A stretch of 11,938 bases of DNA from the NCBI GenBank assembly GCA_003246805.1, contig QKDG01000120.1, positions 1 to 11,938 of the forward strand, given 5' to 3'. Positions within the stretch are counted from its first letter, which is position 1. Each line of letters begins with the position of its first letter. This DNA is from Clostridia bacterium (GTDB taxonomy: Bacteria > Bacillota > Clostridia > Oscillospirales > Ruminococcaceae). The notes below the pieces were generated by a model. It did not search any database, was not told the origin of the DNA, and worked only from the letters and a program-made list of their open reading frames with translations. Positions 1 to 6,707 of this stretch are shown here, piece by piece. A program made the position numbers and the translations under genes.

Positions 1-27
1 TAAAAAAAAGATTTAATGATACATTTG

Positions 28-50
28 TATAATTCATATATAAATATACT
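28..50 (+). promoter_or_regulatory. Possible gyrB promoter (-10 hexamers only)
   Basis: Two -10-like hexamers lie in the AT-rich leader: a perfect TATAAT at 28-33 and a TATACT at 45-50. Neither has a convincing TTGACA-like -35 box 16-18 bp upstream, and the leader is truncated by the window edge. Transcription from either would give a 5' leader of roughly 35-55 nt that includes the palindrome at 67-78. The assignment is weak because TATAAT-like strings are common in such AT-rich DNA. The true promoter may lie upstream of the window. Confidence 0.3.
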
Positions 51-66
51 TTAAGTTAATTAAAGT

Positions 67-78
67 CACGAATTCGTG
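67..78. repeat. Perfect 12-bp palindrome CACGAATTCGTG before gyrB
   Basis: CACGAATTCGTG is a perfect palindrome ending 2 nt before the gyrB Shine-Dalgarno sequence (AGGAGGG, 81-87). As DNA it has the symmetry of an operator half-site pair. As RNA it could fold a short 4-bp CACG/CGTG stem with an AATT loop next to the ribosome binding site. The symmetry breaks at the next base on each side. Chance cannot be excluded for a single 12-bp palindrome, but the position is suggestive. Confidence 0.5.
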
Positions 79-93
79 CAAGGAGGGTAAATT

Positions 94-2049
94 TTGAATA
101 ACATAAATGAAATTGACACTTTTGTTCAAAAAGATAATAAGTATGATGAAAATCAGATACAGGTACTTGAGGGATTAGAGGCTGTAAGAAAACGCCCGGG
201 AATGTACATTGGTTCAACAGGGCCACGAGGATTGCATCACCTTGTATATGAAATTGTTGACAATGCAATTGACGAAGCACTTGCTGGATATTGCACTGAA
301 ATTGATGTTGAGATTGAGCCAGAAAATATTATCAGAGTATGCGATAACGGCCGTGGTATTCCAACAGGAATACACCCGAAAGAGGGTATCTCGGCTGCTA
401 CTGTTGTTTATACAATTCTTCACGCCGGGGGAAAGTTCGGTGGAGGGGGATACAAAGTTTCTGGTGGACTGCATGGAGTTGGTGCTTCTGTTGTTAATGC
501 TTTGTCTGAATGGCTTGAAATCAGAATTTTTGATGGTGAAAAAATATGGTTCCAGCATTTTGAGCGTGGCAGCTATAACGAAGTTCTAAAAGAAATAGGA
601 AAAACAACAAAAACAGGAACAGAAGTAAGATTTAAAGCTGACAGCAAAATTTTTGAAACTATTGTATACGAAACAGACGTATTATTAAAAAGATTAAGAG
701 AACAAGCGTTCTTGAATGCAGGAATCATAATAAATTTTTCTGATACAAGGGATAACGAGGATATAACAGAAGAAACCCTTCACTATGAGGGTGGTATTAA
801 ATCTTTTGTTGAGCATATCCACAAAACACGAGGGCTTGAAAAACTGCATGATGAAGTTATCTATATAAATGGACAAGTTGGAACTTCAACAGCTGAAATT
901 GCTTTGCAGTATAACGACAGTTATAATGAGATTATTTTATCCTTTGCAAATAACATTAACACAGCAGATGGCGGAACACACGAAACAGGCTTTAAAAACT
1001 CAATAACAAAGGTTTTTAATGAATACGGGAAAAAATTTAATTTAATAAAAGAAAACGATAAAAATCTGACCGGCGATGATGTTCGTGAGGGGATAACTGC
1101 TATTATCAGCGTTAAAATGACCGACTGTGAATTTGAAGGGCAGACAAAGGGTAAACTCGGAAATCCTGAGATTAGGCCAATGGTTGAAGCACTTGTTACA
1201 GAAAAACTGATGAATTATTTTGAGGAAAATCCAGCAGTTGCAAGGGCTATATTTGATAAGGCATTAAATGCACAAAAGGCACGTGAGGCTGCAAAAAGAG
1301 CAAGAGAGCTAACAAGAAGAAAATCAGCACTTGAAAGTGCTTCTTTACCGGGAAAGCTTGCAGACTGTGCAGAAAGAGACCCTAATTTTACTGAAATCTA
1401 TATCGTTGAGGGTGATTCAGCGGGTGGCTCAGCAAAATCCGGCAGAGACAGAAAATATCAGGCGATTTTGCCACTATGGGGTAAAATGCTCAACGTTGAA
1501 AAATCACGTATTGATAAAGTTTATGGCAACGAAAAGCTTATTCCAATAGTTACAGCACTCGGAACAGGCATAGGTGAAGATTTTGACTTAACAAGATTAA
1601 GATACGGCAAAATAATAATAATGGCGGATGCTGACGTTGACGGTTCTCATATCAGGACATTATTGCTTACATTCTTCTTCAGATTTATGAGAAAACTTGT
1701 TGACGAAGGGCATATTTATATAGCACAGCCACCATTGTTCAAAGTATACAGGGGAAAACAGGTAAGATATGCTTTTAATGATGAGGAAAGAGATATTTAT
1801 ATAAAAGAGCTTGCAGGGGATAGCGGTGCTAAGGTTGAAGTCCAGCGATATAAAGGCCTTGGAGAAATGGACCCTGAGCAGCTTTGGGAAACCACAATGA
1901 ATCCTGAAACAAGAACAATTGTTAGAATAGAGCTTGAGGATGCTATAAAAGCAGACGAGATATTCACAATTTTAATGGGCGATAAGGTTGCACCAAGGCG
2001 CGAATTTATCGAGAAAAACGCAAAGTATGTTCAAAACCTTGATTTTTAA
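94..2049 (+). CDS. gyrB: DNA gyrase subunit B
   Basis: This is the ATPase subunit of DNA gyrase, which pairs with GyrA as A2B2 and drives ATP-dependent negative supercoiling. The GHKL ATPase domain carries E53 and N57 in EIVDNAIDEA, DNGRGIP at 84-90 and GGLHGVG at 124-130. K352, in QTK, is the transducer lysine that reaches the ATP site. The TOPRIM domain shows EGDSAGG from E439 and the metal-binding DADVD from D512. QRYKGLGEMDPEQLW, from residue 584, is the conserved C-terminal GyrA-contact region. At 651 aa it has the short Gram-positive architecture, without the roughly 170-residue TOPRIM insertion of E. coli. The TTG start is chosen because AGGAGGG lies 6 nt upstream and the next ATG falls inside the ATPase domain. 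The E. coli Lys447 position of the quinolone-determining region is Trp462 here. The downstream gene follows after 28 nt with no terminator, so co-transcription is likely. ParE was considered and set aside because of the neighbouring GyrA with a GyrA box. Confidence 0.97.
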   Translation: MNNINEIDTFVQKDNKYDENQIQVLEGLEAVRKRPGMYIGSTGPRGLHHLVYEIVDNAIDEALAGYCTEIDVEIEPENIIRVCDNGRGIPTGIHPKEGISAATVVYTILHAGGKFGGGGYKVSGGLHGVGASVVNALSEWLEIRIFDGEKIWFQHFERGSYNEVLKEIGKTTKTGTEVRFKADSKIFETIVYETDVLLKRLREQAFLNAGIIINFSDTRDNEDITEETLHYEGGIKSFVEHIHKTRGLEKLHDEVIYINGQVGTSTAEIALQYNDSYNEIILSFANNINTADGGTHETGFKNSITKVFNEYGKKFNLIKENDKNLTGDDVREGITAIISVKMTDCEFEGQTKGKLGNPEIRPMVEALVTEKLMNYFEENPAVARAIFDKALNAQKAREAAKRARELTRRKSALESASLPGKLADCAERDPNFTEIYIVEGDSAGGSAKSGRDRKYQAILPLWGKMLNVEKSRIDKVYGNEKLIPIVTALGTGIGEDFDLTRLRYGKIIIMADADVDGSHIRTLLLTFFFRFMRKLVDEGHIYIAQPPLFKVYRGKQVRYAFNDEERDIYIKELAGDSGAKVEVQRYKGLGEMDPEQLWETTMNPETRTIVRIELEDAIKADEIFTILMGDKVAPRREFIEKNAKYVQNLDF

Positions 2050-2077
2050 AACATAATTTATATGATGGAGAATTTTT

Positions 2078-2680
2078 ATGCAGGAAAATAATGAAGTATT
2101 AAAAGCCCAGTTTAATTATAGCGTTGAAAATAAACAAGAAGAAATTGCATTTAAAGAATTTCAGAAAAAATATGTTTTTAAAGGCAACCTGATAAAAACG
2201 GGTTTATTCAGTATTTTAGCAATACTATTTTTACAGCAAGTAATAACTGAGCCAAGTTATACATTAGGATATGGGCTAATAGGTATCTGCCTGGCTGTTA
2301 TTGTTTTTGTTTGGTATAACCCATATACAATAAGAAAAAAACTTTTAGCTTCTTTAAAAGAGCTTGAAGAAGACGTTTATGAGTTTAGCCTGTATGACGA
2401 TTATTTCTCGGTAAAAACTGTTGAGGTTAAATCAAAGCAAGATGTTGATGATGAAGAAAACCCCGAGGAAGAAATCATCATGGAATATAAGCCATCAATA
2501 TTTAATTTTAGTGAAACAACCATGGATGTAATAGAAAAATCTGATATGTTTATTGTGTTTATCAAAAAGCAGACTATATATGTTTTTCCAAAAAAATATA
2601 TTAGCGAGCAGGATATAATCAATATGCGTGATATTTTTAAAAAAGCAGTAGCAGAAAGATATATCAATAAAGCTGAATAA
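2078..2680 (+). CDS. Two-TM membrane protein, YcxB-like, unknown function
   Basis: I do not recognise a function for this 200-residue protein. It has a charged cytoplasmic-looking N-terminus (1-36) and two hydrophobic segments at about 37-56 and 62-80, separated by a very short turn. A positive IRKK patch follows at 85-88, which favours both ends being inside the cell. The remaining 110 residues look soluble and rich in beta structure, with an acidic stretch at 122-133. Near the end lies the sequence YVFPKKYISEQD, followed by an amphipathic helix. That layout, a TM hairpin then a small domain ending in a tyrosine/phenylalanine-rich strand and VFPK-type motif, resembles the YcxB-like C-terminal domain family. 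This is recalled from memory and has not been searched. The ATG start has GATGGAG 7 nt upstream. It sits 28 nt after gyrB and 44 nt before gyrA, with no promoter or terminator visible on either side, so it is probably transcribed with the gyrase genes. Nothing indicates that it acts on gyrase. Confidence 0.85.
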   Translation: MQENNEVLKAQFNYSVENKQEEIAFKEFQKKYVFKGNLIKTGLFSILAILFLQQVITEPSYTLGYGLIGICLAVIVFVWYNPYTIRKKLLASLKELEEDVYEFSLYDDYFSVKTVEVKSKQDVDDEENPEEEIIMEYKPSIFNFSETTMDVIEKSDMFIVFIKKQTIYVFPKKYISEQDIINMRDIFKKAVAERYINKAE

Positions 2681-2709
2681 GGACAATTTTTGGCTTGTGA
2701 ATAAAAGAA

Positions 2710-2719
2710 AAGGCGTGAT
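2710..2719 (+). promoter_or_regulatory. Imperfect ribosome binding site that sets the gyrA TTG start
   Basis: AAGGCGTGAT matches the anti-Shine-Dalgarno complement AAGGAGGTGAT except that one purine is missing and one is changed, so pairing would need a bulge. It ends 5 nt before the TTG at 2725. No ATG or better-placed start exists in frame near the conserved GyrA N-terminus. A GTG inside this element (2715) is out of frame and runs to a stop after five codons. Confidence 0.55.
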
Positions 2720-2724
2720 AAAAA

Positions 2725-5268
2725 TTGTTTAATGACAACTCAAAGGTAATACCCGTAGATATTGAAAAGGAAATGAAAAAATCCTTCCTTGAATATTCAA
2801 TGTCTGTAATAGTTGCGCGTGCATTACCTGATGTAAGGGACGGTTTGAAGCCGGTTCACAGAAGAATTATCTATACAATGTTTGAGGCAGGGCTAACCCC
2901 TGATAAAAAATATTTAAAATGTGCGTCAACCGTCGGTGATGTTTTGGGTAAATATCACCCACATGGTGACTCATCTGTTTATGATGCACTGGTAAGGCTT
3001 GCACAGGATTTTTCTTTGCGTTATCCTTTGGTTGACGGGCATGGAAATTTCGGTAGTATTGACGGTGACCCACCTGCCGCTTATCGTTATACTGAGGCTA
3101 AGATGGGTAAAATCGCAGTTGAAATGATTACAGATATACAAAAGGAAACTGTTCCTTATATGTCAAACTATGATGACAGATTAAAGGAGCCTACGGTTTT
3201 GCCTTCACGTTTCCCTAATCTGCTTGTAAATGGTTCAACCGGTATTGCTGTTGGTATGGCAACAAACATTCCCCCGCATAATTTAGGTGAGGTTATTGAT
3301 TCTCTTGGCATATTAATAGATAACCCTGACTGCACACTTGATGAGCTGATGGAAAGCATTAAAGGACCTGATTTCCCGACGGGCGGTATCATTATGGGCA
3401 GGGCGGGTATACGAGCAGCCTATGCAACAGGACGTGGAAAAATAACATTAAGGGCAAAAACCTGTATTGAAGAAATCAAGGGCAGAAACTGTATAATAAT
3501 AAATGAAATACCATATATGGTAAACAAGGCAAGGCTTGTTGAGAATATTGCAAATTTAGTCAAGGAAAAAAGGCTTGATGGTATACACGACCTTCGTGAT
3601 GAATCAGACAGAGAAGGCATGAGGGTAGTAATTGAGCTTAAAAGGGATGCTATTCCTCAGCTTGTATTAAATAAGCTATATTCGTATACACAATTACAGG
3701 ATACAGTAGGAGTAATAATGCTTGCTCTTGTAAATGGTATCCCAAAAATTTTAACATTAAAGCAGATGCTTGAGCATTATCTCGATTTTCAGGTTGAGGT
3801 TATCACTAAAAGAACTTTGTTTGACCTTAAAAAAGCAAAGGACAGGGCACATATTTTAGAAGGCCTTGTTATCGCTCTTGATTTTATCGATGAGGTAATT
3901 AACATTATACGTTCCTCAAAGGCACCGGCTGAGGCAAAGCAGAGATTGATTGAGCGCTTTGAGCTTTCCGATGTTCAGGCTGAGGCTATTGCACAGATGC
4001 GATTGATTCAGCTGACAGGGCTAGAAAGGCAGAAAATACTTGATGAGCTAGGCCAGCTTGAGATTAAAATAGCAGATTTAGAGGATATCCTTGCAAACCA
4101 CGAAAGAATTTTAAAAATTATTGTTGATGAGCTTAATGAGATAAAAAGAAAGTTTAACGACGAAAGAAGAACACAGATTGAATCAGTCAGCGGTGAGGTT
4201 GATATTGAGGATTTGATTCCCGTTGAGGATTGCGTTGTTGCTTATACAAACATTGGCTATATTAAGCGACAGCCTGTTGATGTATATAAAACTCAAAAGC
4301 GTGGCGGCCGTGGTGTTTCTGGAATGAAGCAGCGTGAAGAGGATTTTGTAAACGAAATGTTTATAAGCTCAACACATGAAAATATTTTGTTTATATCAAA
4401 CAAGGGAATAATGTATAAGCTTAAATGCTATGAAGTTCCCGAAGGCTCAAAGCAATCACGGGGAACAAATATTGTTAATCTTCTCGCTTTTTCAGAGGGT
4501 GAAAAAATTGCAGCAATGGTTCATACCTCAGATTTTGAGGAAGGCAAGTATATAATATTTATCACAAAAAAAGGTATAATTAAAAGAACCAGCCTTAATG
4601 CATATAAAAATGTAAGGAAAAACGGACTTATTGCAATAGGGCTTGCTGATGATGACGAAATAGCAGGAGTAAGATTGACTGACGGTACCTGTGAGATAAT
4701 TGTAGCAACTAAAAACGGTATGGCTATAAGAATGGATGAAAATCAGATACGCCCATTATCCCGTACTGCCCACGGAGTAAAAGCCATCAAACTCAAAGAG
4801 GGTGATGAGGTTATAGGTATAGCCAGAGTAAGAGAGGGTGCGGCTGTTCTGACAGTTACTGACAAGGGGCTTGGCAGAAGGTCATCTCTTGACAGTTACA
4901 GGACGCAAAACCGTGGCGGATTTGGTATGCTAAACTATAAGGTATCAGACGAAAAGGGTAATGTGTGTGGTATTAAGGTTGTTGATGAAAATGATGATAT
5001 TATAATGATTTCAAGCAACGGAGTAATCATAAGAATTCGTGTTTGTGATGTCAGGGTTATGGGAAGATATGCTACCGGAGTTCGTGTTATGAGAATTGAC
5101 GAGAATGAGAGAGTTGTTACCTTTACAAGAGCAGAGCATGATGACGAGGAAGAAATTCAGGAAATAGAACAGCCGTCAGAGGAAGAAATTACTGCTGAGC
5201 TTAATGAAGCTGAAAACGAAGAAAAAAATGAAGTAATTGAAGAGTCTCCCACAGAAGATAAAGAATAA
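2725..5268 (+). CDS. gyrA: DNA gyrase subunit A
   Basis: This is the DNA breakage-reunion and wrapping subunit of gyrase. The N-terminal region carries the catalytic pair R121-Y122; Y122 makes the transient covalent bond to DNA. The quinolone-determining region matches E. coli numbering exactly, with G81, D82, S83, S84 and D87, so the common resistance positions are unchanged. A long helical region (about 430-480) forms the coiled-coil gate. The C-terminal beta-pinwheel (about 500-800) contains a GyrA box, QKRGGRG at 524-530, which is diagnostic of gyrase and needed for DNA wrapping. A second related motif, QNRGGFG, lies at 728-734. The final 45 residues are an acidic tail with 22 Asp/Glu and only two Lys. 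The 847-aa length is normal for the family. The TTG start gives MFNDNSKVIPVDIEKEMKKS, which aligns with the usual GyrA N-terminus. Quinolone sensitivity is inferred only from residues 83 and 87. Confidence 0.97.
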   Translation: MFNDNSKVIPVDIEKEMKKSFLEYSMSVIVARALPDVRDGLKPVHRRIIYTMFEAGLTPDKKYLKCASTVGDVLGKYHPHGDSSVYDALVRLAQDFSLRYPLVDGHGNFGSIDGDPPAAYRYTEAKMGKIAVEMITDIQKETVPYMSNYDDRLKEPTVLPSRFPNLLVNGSTGIAVGMATNIPPHNLGEVIDSLGILIDNPDCTLDELMESIKGPDFPTGGIIMGRAGIRAAYATGRGKITLRAKTCIEEIKGRNCIIINEIPYMVNKARLVENIANLVKEKRLDGIHDLRDESDREGMRVVIELKRDAIPQLVLNKLYSYTQLQDTVGVIMLALVNGIPKILTLKQMLEHYLDFQVEVITKRTLFDLKKAKDRAHILEGLVIALDFIDEVINIIRSSKAPAEAKQRLIERFELSDVQAEAIAQMRLIQLTGLERQKILDELGQLEIKIADLEDILANHERILKIIVDELNEIKRKFNDERRTQIESVSGEVDIEDLIPVEDCVVAYTNIGYIKRQPVDVYKTQKRGGRGVSGMKQREEDFVNEMFISSTHENILFISNKGIMYKLKCYEVPEGSKQSRGTNIVNLLAFSEGEKIAAMVHTSDFEEGKYIIFITKKGIIKRTSLNAYKNVRKNGLIAIGLADDDEIAGVRLTDGTCEIIVATKNGMAIRMDENQIRPLSRTAHGVKAIKLKEGDEVIGIARVREGAAVLTVTDKGLGRRSSLDSYRTQNRGGFGMLNYKVSDEKGNVCGIKVVDENDDIIMISSNGVIIRIRVCDVRVMGRYATGVRVMRIDENERVVTFTRAEHDDEEEIQEIEQPSEEEITAELNEAENEEKNEVIEESPTEDKE

Positions 5269-5273
5269 AAGAA

Positions 5274-5309
5274 AAAACAAAGGAAGATGACAGTATCTTC
5301 CTTTGTTTT
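5274..5309 (+). terminator. Rho-independent terminator after gyrA
   Basis: A perfect 15-bp inverted repeat, AAAACAAAGGAAGAT (5274-5288) and its complement (5295-5309), encloses a 6-nt loop and begins 5 nt after the gyrA stop codon. The upper stem carries the G:C pairs, and the distal arm ends in a TTTT tract. An A tract on the near arm means the hairpin could also work on the opposite strand. It separates the gyrase unit from the flagellar operon. Confidence 0.85.
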
Positions 5310-5403
5310 ATTATACAGAATGAAATAATTCTAAAAAAAACAATTATTTGTATAGAATGAGTAAAAAACAAGTGGTTTTATAGGTAATTTGTATAAAAAC
5401 ATA

Positions 5404-5413
5404 AATACGTATT
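5404..5413. promoter_or_regulatory. Perfect 10-bp palindrome overlapping the flagellar -35 box
   Basis: AATACGTATT is a perfect palindrome whose last two bases are the first two of the TTGTAA -35 hexamer. A second, looser inverted repeat, TTTTATA (5376-5382) and TATAAAA (5392-5398), lies just upstream. Placement over the -35 element is where a repressor operator might sit. In such AT-rich sequence, chance symmetry is quite possible. Confidence 0.35.
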
Positions 5414-5440
5414 GTAAATAGTAGAAAAATGTTATATACT
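5412..5440 (+). promoter_or_regulatory. Sigma-A-type promoter for the flagellar operon
   Basis: TTGTAA at 5412-5417 and TATACT at 5435-5440 are separated by exactly 17 bp. The -35 matches the TTGACA consensus at four of six positions and the -10 matches TATAAT at five of six. The start of transcription would be near 5447, giving a 5' leader of about 78 nt before flgB. No TAAA/CCGATAT-type flagellar sigma (SigD) promoter was seen here. That fits an early, housekeeping-sigma class for the hook-basal-body genes, as is known for the fla/che operon of Bacillus. Confidence 0.6.
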
Positions 5441-5524
5441 ATCTATAAGTAAATATTAATATGTGCGAAGTATGCATTTTAATTCATAAAACAGTAATCT
5501 AAATTTTACAAAAAGAGGGATAGT

Positions 5525-5896
5525 ATGGCTATTTTAAATAACACAAGCTTCCGTTTGCTTACACAGGGGATGGATGCAGTATGGGAAAAGCAGAAAGTTA
5601 TAAGCCAGAACATTGCAAACGCAGATACACCAGGATATAAGGCTAAAACTGTCAATTTCAAAACTGTGCTTTCTCAAAAATGCAGCCGCCCTGAATTTCA
5701 TGACGACAAGGATAACGGTATAAACATTGAAACTTACATAACGACTCAGGAAAATTCAAATCAGCTATTGGATGGCAACAATGTAAATGTTGACAAGGAA
5801 ATGATTGACCTTGCTGACGCTCAGCTTCAATATGATGCCCTTGCGGGAAAAATCTCAAACGAGTTTTCAATGCTTAAAATTGCATTAACTAAATAG
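5525..5896 (+). CDS. flgB: Flagellar basal-body proximal rod protein FlgB
   Basis: FlgB is a proximal rod subunit exported through the flagellar type III pathway and assembled above the FliE/MS-ring junction. The protein (123 aa, close to the usual 120-135) begins with the rod/hook family signature SQNIANADTPGYKA at 27-40, preceded by the short helix that leads into it. The C-terminal half has DGNNVNVDKEM at 83-93 and the conserved amphipathic helix MIDLADAQLQYDAL, which packs against neighbouring rod subunits. As usual for rod proteins there is no cleavable signal peptide. The ATG start has AGAGGGA ending 4 nt upstream. It is the first gene of the operon, following the promoter at 5412-5440, and flgC follows after 13 nt. 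Confidence 0.95.
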   Translation: MAILNNTSFRLLTQGMDAVWEKQKVISQNIANADTPGYKAKTVNFKTVLSQKCSRPEFHDDKDNGINIETYITTQENSNQLLDGNNVNVDKEMIDLADAQLQYDALAGKISNEFSMLKIALTK

Positions 5897-5909
5897 GGAG
5901 GGATAGGAA

Positions 5910-6341
5910 ATGTCATTCATAAATTCTCTTGATATCAGCAGGAATGCACTTTCAGCTCAAAGGCTCAGGATGGACATTATTTCACAGAATATTGCAAATG
6001 CTGAAACAACCAGGACAGTAGACGGCGGACCATATCAGCGACAGCTTGTTTCTTTTGAAGAGAAGACAAGCTTTAAGAAGGTTTTGGGTGAAAAGCAAAA
6101 AAGAATAGCATATCAAGGCGTAGCTGTCACAGAGGTCACAAAGGATGACGCCCCTTTTGTACCGGTTTATGACCCTACCCACCCTGACGCTGATGAAGAT
6201 GGCTATGTTTTGATGCCAAATGTTGATAAAACCAAGGAAATGCTTGACTTAATGGCGGCAACAAGGTCTTATGAAGCAAATGTGACTGTTCTTAATGCTG
6301 TTAAATCTATGGCTTCTAGGGCTTTACAGATAGGTAAATAA
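5910..6341 (+). CDS. flgC: Flagellar basal-body proximal rod protein FlgC
   Basis: FlgC is the second proximal rod protein and assembles with FlgB and FlgF on the periplasmic side of the MS ring. At 143 aa it is of normal family length. Visible signatures are the N-terminal rod motif SQNIANAETT (25-34), followed by GGPYQRQLVSF (39-49). The FlgC-specific segment VYDPTHPDADEDGYVLMPNV lies at 86-105, and the C-terminal helix contains ATRSYEANV (117-125). The C-terminal half mirrors the heptad-like helix seen in FlgB. The ribosome binding site AGGGAGGG overlaps the flgB stop codon, so translation of the two is likely linked. Confidence 0.96.
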   Translation: MSFINSLDISRNALSAQRLRMDIISQNIANAETTRTVDGGPYQRQLVSFEEKTSFKKVLGEKQKRIAYQGVAVTEVTKDDAPFVPVYDPTHPDADEDGYVLMPNVDKTKEMLDLMAATRSYEANVTVLNAVKSMASRALQIGK

Positions 6342-6371
6342 CTGAAATTTATTATTAAATAGGAGAATGTT

Positions 6372-6668
6372 ATGTATATAATACCAATGAGCGGAATTAC
6401 CCCGATTGATGCAATATCACAAAACAACCAGACAAAAAGCACAGAATCAACAGGATTCAGTGATATATTCAAGCAGGCACTTGAAAATGTGGAAAGCACA
6501 CAGAAAACAGCACAGGAGGACAGCGTGAAGCTTGCACTTGGTGAGGTAGATGACCTTCACACTATTCAGATAAATATGCAAAAAGCTTCCCTTGCTCTTG
6601 AAACCTTTGTTTCTATGAAAAACACAGCGATAGGTGCATATAACGAAGTTATGAATATGAACATATAG
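6372..6668 (+). CDS. fliE: Flagellar hook-basal body complex protein FliE
   Basis: FliE is the small adaptor that joins the MS ring (FliF) to the rod and is an early export substrate. The protein is 98 aa. Its N-terminus is poorly conserved and polar. The C-terminal two thirds carry the family pattern: GEVDDLHTIQINMQKASLAL (57-76), then FVSMKNTAIGAYNEVMNM. The usual Arg in the VRNK segment is Lys83 here, a conservative change. The ATG at 6372 is favoured because AGGAG lies 6 nt upstream; an internal ATG at 6387 would remove only five residues. Its position between flgC and fliF is the standard Firmicutes arrangement. Confidence 0.94.
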   Translation: MYIIPMSGITPIDAISQNNQTKSTESTGFSDIFKQALENVESTQKTAQEDSVKLALGEVDDLHTIQINMQKASLALETFVSMKNTAIGAYNEVMNMNI

Positions 6669-6707
6669 GTGTTTGGTAGCTTGAAATAGTAGGAGGGTTA
6701 GGCTTAA

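Noticed and set aside
94..5268. Topoisomerase IV (parE/parC) in place of gyrase
   Set aside because: The A subunit has the GyrA box QKRGGRG at 524-530 and a full pinwheel domain with acidic tail, which marks gyrase.
5323..5349. AAATAATT/AATTATTT inverted repeat with an 11-nt loop as a second terminator
   Set aside because: It contains only A:T pairs, has no following T tract, and would be very unstable.
5447..5524. Riboswitch in the flgB leader, for example a cyclic di-GMP type
   Set aside because: The roughly 78-nt leader shows only weak A:T-rich pairing and none of the conserved riboswitch core sequences that I could recognise.
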